DNA from: Piromyces finnis
Lineage: Eukaryota > Neocallimastigomycota > Neocallimastigomycetes > Neocallimastigales > Neocallimastigaceae
Length of the DNA: 64,000 nt
Reading direction: 5' to 3'
Assembly: GCA_002104945.1 (NCBI GenBank)
Contig: MCFH01000042.1
Location: 1 to 64,000, forward strand
Shown one piece after another: positions 56,830-64,000 of the stretch. The notes under the pieces are model-generated. The model had not been told where the DNA came from. It did no database searches and was given only the letters and a program-made list of their open reading frames with translations. Position 1 is the first letter of the stretch. Each line of letters opens with the position of its first letter. A program made the position numbers and the translations under genes.

Positions 56830-58669
56830 AAATATTTACTTATAAATAAATTTACTTAACCTATAATAGAAGAGATATTCAGTTCCAATTTTTATTGCTC
56901 CAGATCCAAGAGAACTTATGGAAGCTCCAGCAAATAATGATGTTAATAAAGTAAAACGTCAAATGGGTATGGTTTATAAGATTTGGACTGATACTCACAA
57001 GGCTTTATGTGAAGCTACAGCTCAAGCTGTTAATGTTTCTTCAGAAATTCCAACTCTTAAGGCTGTTATCTCATTTATTTTAATGAAAAAATTCTTCCTT
57101 GAAGTTGGTAAGAAGTTACCACCAATGGCCATTATGGATAACTGGAAGGTTAATGATATTGTAACATTTGTTAACCGTGCTAATGGTACTGGTAGATTTT
57201 TAGATAAATTAGAATTCGATGACACTGAACAAATGGGTTTAATTCTCGTTTCACTTCGTTACAGTACTGAACCATACATTTTAGCTGGTGCTGCTTGGGA
57301 ATTAGCCAATCATGATATTGAATTAGCTGTCAAACTTCTTTGTCCATCACTTTATTCTTTAAAAAACAGAGATTATGATTTCCTCGGTCAAGAAGTCGCA
57401 AATTTACGTATTTACTGGCAAGGAGAATGTACTGCTGAAGATGATGACGATTATAAAATTGCTAAACTTTTTGAAGTTGGTGCTAATTGTGATGATCAAT
57501 GCATGAAATTATGGGATATTCTTTACCAAAGAATCGAAAATTCACTTAACCCATGTGGTGTTCCACAATTTGTCAATTTATTAGGTGGTTTTTCATTAAA
57601 TGGTACATGGGATTACACTGAATTAGCTAATTTCATTAATACTAAATTAACTTTAGAATGGATGGATAGACGTTATGGTGATGCTGGTAGATTAGTTTCT
57701 CTTATTTGGGATCGTGTTTACAATTTAATTGTTGAAGAAGAAGATAATACCGAAGAAAAGAAAGAAGAAAAAATAGAAAATATGAGAGAATTCCTTGACA
57801 TGATTACTCAAATTGATGACGATTATAGAGCTAATCAAATTTTCCTTCATATGAATTTACCAGAATTTGCTACTACTGATATTACCGCAAATATGATTGA
57901 TGAAGATCCAGTCAGAAATCAATTCTACAAGTACACTAGCTGTCGTGAATACCCATTATTCTACACAAGACATGCTTTTGAACTCACTGACCACCATATG
58001 ACAAAAACTTTAGATATTATGGCATGGTGGAAGGAATACCGTAATCCATTCAGTGTTTCTGCTAATCAAATTTGGGATTGCATTTTCAATGATAAGGAAA
58101 CTGATGAAGATTGCTTATATGTTAATTTTGGTAATTTCGAAGATTTTGATAAAGTTGCCCACGAATTAATTAAGAATAACTCTTTCCGTAAGGGAGTTGA
58201 TATTGAAGAAGAAGAAAAGAAATTCTTAATGGCATTCACTGATTTAGCTTCTGGTAAAAGTCCAACTCAAAACCATCAAGTAAATAGCAGATATGTTTCT
58301 TTACCACATTCTGATAAGCATTATAATAAACCACATTCTGTTAAGTCTATGAATAGAGAATATGGTGATAACAGAACTATTTCAAGTGACTCCACTCAAG
58401 ATATGATTATTCGTAAGAGTAAATCACCAGCTGAATTAAAGAAAAGTCAAAAGAAACACAAGGCTACTCGTAGATCATCAAAGATGGAAAAGAAGACATC
58501 AAAGGATAATTTACGTAAACAAGGTCGTACTTTCTCAACACATAATTATAAGAATGATAAATTAAAGACTATTAGTGATTCCCCAGAAGCTGATGAATTA
58601 ACTGATTCTATGGAAAAGGTTGATATCAATGAAGAAGAAGATGCTGTTGCAGCTGATGTATTAAATTAA
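56287..58669 (+). CDS. Unrecognised 613-residue soluble protein
   Basis: Two exons, 56287-56328 and 56870-58669 (1842 nt), joined in phase 0 across a 541-nt intron. I do not recognise the family. The first 14 residues are Ser/Gly/Lys-rich (MSVVSGASSSRKGK). From there to about 470 is a compact, largely helical region with many Trp, Asp and Glu (for example FVNRANGTGRF, GAAWELANHDIELA, LMDRRYGDAG-like EWMDRRYGDAG, IMAWWKEYRNPF), with one acidic Glu/Lys patch near residue 310. From about 470 to the end is a basic, Ser/Lys-rich tail (RKSKSPAELKKSQKKHK) finishing in an acidic stretch. There is no signal peptide or membrane helix. Codon choice (many GGT, CCA, AAG and TTC) resembles dynein and coronin rather than the low-complexity genes, which suggests a well-expressed real gene. 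The ATG at 56918 would omit a good upstream coding segment, so the two-exon model is preferred. No function is proposed. Confidence 0.85.
56771..56831. repeat. Compound (AAAAT)n(AAAT)n microsatellite inside an intron
   Basis: Four AAAAT units are followed by about eleven AAAT units. The tract lies 39 nt before the acceptor at 56869 of the unrecognised gene, where a branch point or polypyrimidine tract is normally expected. Confidence 0.9.
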
Positions 58670-59701
58670 AATTAGAACTTTTTTTATTTACTTCATTTAT
58701 TATCAAGAAACTTTCAATTCTTATTATGTATATTTAAATATGATATAATATCTTGATCCTCATTTTTCTTCATATTTATATTTAATATACATATATCTTA
58801 ATCATTTTATTTATTTATTTTTTTTCCTAATTTATAATTCTTTTTATAGTAATGATGTAAATATTATTTTTTAAAGAGAATTATAAAAAGCTAAAAAAAA
58901 GAAAGAGATTCACCTATGTAAAAGTAGTATCTAAAAAAAATTTAGTTTTAGATGCAAATTATAATTTTAATTTTTTTAATCTGTATATATAAATACCAAA
59001 ATTTATTAAAAAAAAATAAAAAATTAAAAAATATATATAAAACTTTTTCATTTTATTATTTATTTATTTATTTATTTTTATTTTATTTTATTTTTTTTTT
59101 TTTTTTTTAAAAAAAGTTTGTCTAATTGTATGTTAAAAGAAGTAGAGATAGAGTAATAAAAAGCACTTTATAAATTTTATTTAAACAATACCCAACAAGG
59201 CTATAAATGTTCAAGAAAATTTACAAAACTTTATAAAGGTTGAAATTGAATTTCACGACAATTAAATACAAATGTAATAATGACATTATTACATTCTATC
59301 TTTACTTAAGTTTATTATATTATACCTATGTTTTATTTACTTGCTTTTTTTTTTTTTTTTTATTATGCCTTTTCAATAAAATTATTATTATAATATATGC
59401 TTTATAAAAAGAAAAAAGTTTAATTTTTATAAAATTTTTTTCATATATTAATAAAAATTTTTATTCGATAGTATAGATCAAAAAAAAAAAAAAAAAAAAA
59501 ATTTTTTTTATTAGAAAATAAAGATTTCAAATGAATTTTCTTTTTTAATAAAAAAAAAATAAAGAAAATATTTATAATTATATCCAGAAAATAACAACAA
59601 CAACACCATTTACATAGTATTTTAAATTAAATAAATCAGTAAAAAAAAAAAAAAAGTATATAAATAATTAAAATTTAATTTTTTTAAATTTCAATAGTGA
59701 T
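58670..59701. other. Intergenic region
   Basis: This 1.0 kb lies between the unrecognised gene and the THUMPD3-like gene. It holds a T run at about 59092-59108, a 22-nt A run at 59480-59501 and a perfect 25-nt palindrome at 59271-59295. No gene was seen. Confidence 0.6.
59271..59295. repeat. Perfect 12-bp inverted repeat with 1-nt spacer
   Basis: The left arm is AATGTAATAATG (59271-59282), the spacer is A, and the right arm is its exact reverse complement (59284-59295). It lies 407 nt upstream of the THUMPD3-like start. It could be a binding site for a dimeric factor or a hairpin; neither is shown by the sequence alone. Confidence 0.75.
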
Positions 59702-61672
59702 ATGGAATCAAATAAACCCTATTTATTATTTAATGTTCCTCAAGGATTTGAACATGTTGCATTGGAAGAAATCCTTGAAAAAATTCCAGAATTACAATCC
59801 GTAGAATATATTATACCACCTCTTTATGGGTTAATTTATTTTAAAGATTGCTCTATACTTACTGTTGATATGTTAATAAAATTTAAGAGTCTTCTAAGTA
59901 TTGATAATGTATTTGTTGGAATTGCAGAATATAATGTTGATTTAGGAGAACGAAATCAATTACCAAAAGAAGAAAAATATAAATTTATTGAAGATGCTTT
60001 ATATGAAGGAAACTGGTTACACGCATTAAATGTTTGGCATTTTTGTACAGAACATCATATTGATGAAATAAATTATGAAAGCTTTTGTTCGGCAGGTTTC
60101 AGTGAAATGTATTCATTACCTAATAATAACAATAATACTAATAATAATTGTATACATGAGCCAAAAAAAATAAAAGTTAATAAAGAAAATAAACAAAAAG
60201 AAAATGATAATAATAGTTTATCTACATTTGAAGCAAGAAATAATTATATATCAAAAATTTTAGAGTGTCGTCAACAAAATCTATTTGACCTTCAACAATG
60301 TAATTACATAAATAGCGAAATAGAGGGTTATAAAGATCTAACTCAAAGAGAAATTGCTTTTCGTGGAACCTTTTTAAAATATGATTATAAATCAAAAGAA
60401 ATTAGAACACAACAATTAGCATCCTATTTGGGTGATGCTACTTTTAAAAAATTTATGGAAGTAGGAGGTCAAGAATTATTCAAAGGTAAATTAAAAGTAA
60501 ACTTAAAACAATGGGATTTAGAAGTATGGAGTGCTTTTATTAAAAGTAAAAATTGGGAAATCGGTGAAAAAGATAAGCATTGTGGAATAGCTGGTGTTCA
60601 TGAATTAAAAGAAGGTGAAAAAATGAAGGAAGAAAATAAAAAAGATACCATCAATGGCAGTGTTAACACTAGTACTTACGATAAATATAAAATTCTTTAT
60701 GGAATTACTCTTCCTTTAAATAATTATGTAAAAAACGATAAATCAATTAATCATAGAAATCGTTGTAAATTCGGTAGAACTTCATTGAGGCCAACTGTTG
60801 GTAAGTAATACTTATTATTATCATCAATATTATTTATTATTATAATTATTACCAATAGAACTATTTAATAACTTTAAAAAAAATATAAATAAATATTATA
60901 AATTATCTTGGTTCCCCTTTTTTTTTATTTGTTCATTTATAGCTTATTGTATATCAAGATTTTCAAATATTCAACCTGGAATGGTGGTAGTAGATCCATG
61001 TTGTGGTGTATGTATTTGTATATATTACTTTTTTATTTTGATTCATTATTTAATTATAAACAATATTATTTAAAAATAATTTATTAAAAAATTATTTTTC
61101 AATAACAAAAAATAAAAAAAAAAAAAACTTAAAAGGTTGGAACAATTCCGATTGAAGCTTCCTGTTTGTGTCCTAATGCAATGTATTATGGGGGTGATAT
61201 TGATCAAGATGAAATTAATGATTGTGCTCTTGAAAACATAAAATATATGACCAAGTTAACGGGAAAAAGACCACCTATAGATATATTTATTTGGAATTGT
61301 AAAAAGATACCTTTCGGTGATGATTCAGTTGATAGAATTGTAACAGGTAAACAAAAGATTTATTGTTTCATTATATATTCTTTTTTTATTAATTAATGTC
61401 TTTTTTTTTCCTCCCTCCTTTAAAAAAAAAAAGATTTACCTTGGGGTTTCCGTGAACTTAGTTATGTAGAAAACCGTAGATTGTATCCTCCACTTTTCCG
61501 TGAGTATAGTCGTATTATTAAACCTTCTGGTCTTATAATATTAATGACATCACAACGTAAGCTTGTACGACAAATTATGGGCTATGGGTGGTGTAAATTA
61601 GATCTTCTCTATTTTACTGAAGTTGTGGTTGGATATACAGTTGGACTTTACGTTTTTAAGAAAAGAGAATAA
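59702..61672 (+). CDS. THUMPD3: THUMPD3-like tRNA guanine-N2-methyltransferase
   Basis: Four exons: 59702-60800, 60943-61007, 61136-61346 and 61434-61672, giving 1614 nt and 537 residues. The N-terminal half is a divergent THUMP-type region (PYLLFNVPQGFEHVALEEI at the start, an Asn-rich insertion near 142-150, and IAFRGTFLKYDYKS). The C-terminal half is a Rossmann methyltransferase: the entry motif KFGRTSLRPTVG, the SAM loop DPCCGVGTIPIEA (384 onward), GGDIDQDEI binding the ribose, and the catalytic DLPWGFRE (459-466) in place of the usual DPPY. This combination is that of THUMPD2/THUMPD3/Trm14 enzymes, which make N2-methylguanosine at positions 6 or 7 of tRNA (THUMPD3 with the partner TRMT112). 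YPPLFREYSRIIKP and the closing strands match too. THUMPD2-like function is an alternative. The start ATG is preceded by an in-frame stop (TGA at 59699-59701 region), so it is firm. Confidence 0.9.
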
Positions 61673-62564
61673 TAATTTAAAAACAAAATAGTCTTTAGAC
61701 TATTATATTTAGATTTTAAACAAATATATATTCGTTTTTAATTATCACATTTTCAAATATAACCTTATTTTAATATAAAAATACCAATATATTTAAAGAT
61801 GAGTTAATAAATAGAATAAAAAAATAATTATAGGCTTTTTATGTTTTTCTGTATTTTGAATCATTTTTTAAAACAAAAAAGCGTTAATCTAATTTAATTA
61901 TAAATGTAAATATTTTCAGCGTTTTTTTTTTTTTTTATTATTAATAAGAATTTATGATTTAATCGAAAATTTTTTATATTAAAAGGTAAATCGAAATTAA
62001 TTTAAATTATTTTAATTAATTAAAAATATATTTTTTTAAATATAATTAGATTTAGAAAATAATATATATATATTTTTTTTTCTTAAAAAAAAAGAATAGA
62101 ATAAATGTAGTTTATTTATTTAAATAAAAAAGAAAGGTTTAAATTGAAATATAAAAAAGTAATGCTAAAAATATATTTAATATAAATAATATAATAATAG
62201 TTAAGTGAACAATAAAAAAATATAATACTTAAAAACCGAAAATACTATTGAATTTATATATAGTAAATAATAAAAAATATATATATAGGAACAAGAAAGA
62301 AGCAAAATAAAAAAAATAAAGTCTAAATTGCATTAAATAAAATATACAAAATTATAAAAGTTTATATATAAAAGAATTATTTATTTTCGGTGTATATTTT
62401 TCTTTCTTTTATCTAATTTTTCTTTTTTTCTTTTTTCTTTTTATTTTTTTTTTATTCTTAATTCTTTATTTTTTCATTGGTAAGGATAAAATTGAATTAT
62501 AATAAATACTGTATATAGAAATTTTGAATAGTGAAACAACATAAATTATAATTTATAATTCATC
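61673..62564. other. Intergenic region
   Basis: This 0.9 kb of AT-rich DNA lies between the THUMPD3-like stop and the next plus-strand start. It includes a pyrimidine-rich tract at about 62398-62475 shortly before the next gene, possibly part of its promoter. Nothing else was recognised. Confidence 0.6.
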
Positions 62565-64000
62565 ATGGATAATGGGGGTTTTTACAATAATTATTCCAAT
62601 TCCAATAATAAAAAGGAATTTATGGAAAAAACATTAAAAGAAAGACAAGAGAGAAAAGAAAAAATGAAATATGAAAAAGAATTAAAAGAAAAAATAGAAA
62701 GTGGCTCTATTATTTATCAATATTACAAAAAATATAAAACTAAAAAGGAATGTATAGGTATGTTAATGAAAGAATGGGAACAAAAAATTGGATATGTTGA
62801 AGATAAAAATAAAAAAGAAATTCTTTCAAAACCAATAAAAAAGAAGTATGACGCTAATGAATTATTATGGATTGGAAGAATTTTTTGTTATCTTCATAAA
62901 AATAATTATTTTAAATCTGACCAAGATTTAAATGCTCATACTGTCATTTTAACCAAAATATATTGTGATAATAATATATTATCTATATTTCGTGATGTTA
63001 AAAAAGAAGGAGAACTTCGAAATATTCTAAAATATTTATTATTGGTAGCAATGGATGTTGTTATTACAAACTCTGCCTTGGTACCCTATAGTGGTCAGGA
63101 ATTAATTTTTGCTTTAAAATATTTAGATGGTAAACAGTATTCTAGTTTAGATAACGGTGACTTTATTATTGATAATATCCATGAATATTTAAAAGATCAA
63201 GAACTATATCGTCGTTTGAATGAACTATTAACTAAAAAAATGGAGGCTTTTGTTAATAATAAAACACCTACTAGATCCGTTTCATTATGGATTAATGCTA
63301 TTATACGTTGTACTCTTCTTACCATTGAATACAATTTAAATACTGTAGATAAAGATATTAAAGAACGTGTCCAAAATAGAATTGTACTTTTAATTATTAA
63401 TATTTTTACTGTGCCAGTTTTAGCTAGCATTTTAAGTGATCAAGGTGTAAAGATGGTTGAACAGTCGAAGGTTATTCCAATGGGAATAAAACTTTTGAAT
63501 GAAAATGATCAACTTCGAAGAATACTATTTAATATATTGGAAGGTGAAAGAACATTCTTCTTAATTGCAAATATAACAAAGTTTATTGAAGTTCTTCATT
63601 TAATTTCAGATCATGATCTCATTCAAACCAAACCTACTAAAACTGGAACGTCATTTAATTCACCTCTCACTAATGATGATTTAATTATTCTATTGACATT
63701 TTTAGCCCTTCATTGTCAAAGATTTATTCATGAAAAGAACACTGGAAGTTCATTGATATATCATCCAATATTTAATTGGTACTCAGGTAAAAAGAAGGAA
63801 AAAATATCCTTAGATCTATTTAAACAAGCTATTAATCAATTAAGTTATCTTTGGAGTTTACCATTTATGTTAATAGTCTTCAAACCAATACTTACTTATA
63901 ATTCTCAGGAGTTAATTATCTCATCAAAGACAATACTTTCTATTTACATTAAAGATATATGCAATTTTTATCTTGCTTTAGCGAAAATTATTGGAAATCA
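62565..64000 (+). CDS. N-terminal part of a probable Hul5/UBE3C-like HECT ubiquitin ligase (cut by window edge)
   Basis: An uninterrupted frame runs from the ATG at 62565 to the window edge, 478 codons and 2 nt, with no intron evident. The first 80 residues resemble the start of Hul5 and UBE3C: a short Asn/Ser leader, a Lys/Arg/Glu helix (EFMEKTLKERQERKEKMKYE) and a degenerate IQ-like segment (SIIYQYYKKYKTKKE). The rest is a helical-repeat-like region with LLWIGRIFCYLHKNN, FLIANITKFIEVLHLI and LTFLALHCQRFIHEKN, comparable in position with the alpha-helical body of this family. Hul5/UBE3C ligases bind proteasomes and extend ubiquitin chains on stalled substrates. The decisive HECT domain with its catalytic cysteine would lie beyond base 64000, so the family call is a resemblance in order and composition only. 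That this is a real gene is much surer. Confidence 0.6.
   Translation, partial: MDNGGFYNNYSNSNNKKEFMEKTLKERQERKEKMKYEKELKEKIESGSIIYQYYKKYKTKKECIGMLMKEWEQKIGYVEDKNKKEILSKPIKKKYDANELLWIGRIFCYLHKNNYFKSDQDLNAHTVILTKIYCDNNILSIFRDVKKEGELRNILKYLLLVAMDVVITNSALVPYSGQELIFALKYLDGKQYSSLDNGDFIIDNIHEYLKDQELYRRLNELLTKKMEAFVNNKTPTRSVSLWINAIIRCTLLTIEYNLNTVDKDIKERVQNRIVLLIINIFTVPVLASILSDQGVKMVEQSKVIPMGIKLLNENDQLRRILFNILEGERTFFLIANITKFIEVLHLISDHDLIQTKPTKTGTSFNSPLTNDDLIILLTFLALHCQRFIHEKNTGSSLIYHPIFNWYSGKKKEKISLDLFKQAINQLSYLWSLPFMLIVFKPILTYNSQELIISSKTILSIYIKDICNFYLALAKIIGN

Noticed and set aside
63197-63430. 77-codon minus-strand frame
   Set aside because: It is the antisense shadow of the Hul5-like coding frame.

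Overview
The window looks like nuclear DNA of a eukaryote with an extremely AT-rich genome, most probably an anaerobic gut fungus (Neocallimastigomycota) or a close chytrid-like relative. This assignment is inference. The supporting signs are intergenic and intron DNA made almost only of A and T, with long homopolymers and AAAT-type microsatellites; spliceosomal introns with GT..AG ends; Asn-rich runs inside proteins; an Rsc7/Swp82-type chromatin-remodelling subunit and a two-domain Fex-type fluoride channel, both seen in fungi; and a cytoplasmic dynein heavy chain, which zoosporic fungi keep. No prokaryotic, phage, CRISPR, transposon or tRNA feature was recognised.

Layout, left to right: (1) 1-2381, minus, 3' part missing: Rsc7/Swp82-like remodeller subunit with AT-hooks. 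(2) 5344-7458, plus: DRG2/RBG2 GTPase, 10 exons. (3) 10579-19507, plus: a 2861-residue PH-like/RhoGAP protein in 3 exons, which appears as two separate long ORFs until a 236-nt intron is removed. (4) 20783-23020, minus: tRNA-dihydrouridine synthase 2, 9 exons. (5) 23584-29684, minus: ATAD2/Yta7-type AAA+ bromodomain protein, 15 exons. (6) 31724-45956, plus: cytoplasmic dynein heavy chain, 2 exons, 4636 residues. (7) 46686-48355, minus: two-domain fluoride channel, 7 exons. (8) 50221-52681, plus: coronin, 10 exons. (9) 56287-58669, plus: a 613-residue protein I do not recognise. (10) 59702-61672, plus: THUMPD3-like tRNA guanine-N2 methyltransferase, 4 exons. (11) 62565 to the right edge, plus: N-terminal part of a probable Hul5/UBE3C-like HECT ubiquitin ligase.

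The genes do not form a pathway; this is an ordinary mosaic of housekeeping genes. Loose themes are cytoskeleton and polarity (dynein, coronin, RhoGAP), chromatin (remodeller subunit, ATAD2-like) and translation or tRNA modification (DRG2, DUS2, THUMPD3-like). Exon models were built by hand by joining frames across GT..AG introns. For each complete gene the summed exon length is a multiple of three and conserved protein motifs run across the joins.

The most useful observations are introns at the same codon and phase in both halves of the duplicated fluoride channel, a 4-nt first exon in the remodeller gene, a PH-like fold apparently split by about 680 low-complexity residues in the RhoGAP protein, a triple 31-residue repeat in the same protein, and the unrecognised 613-residue protein. 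I saw no clear sign of a wholly new biological system.
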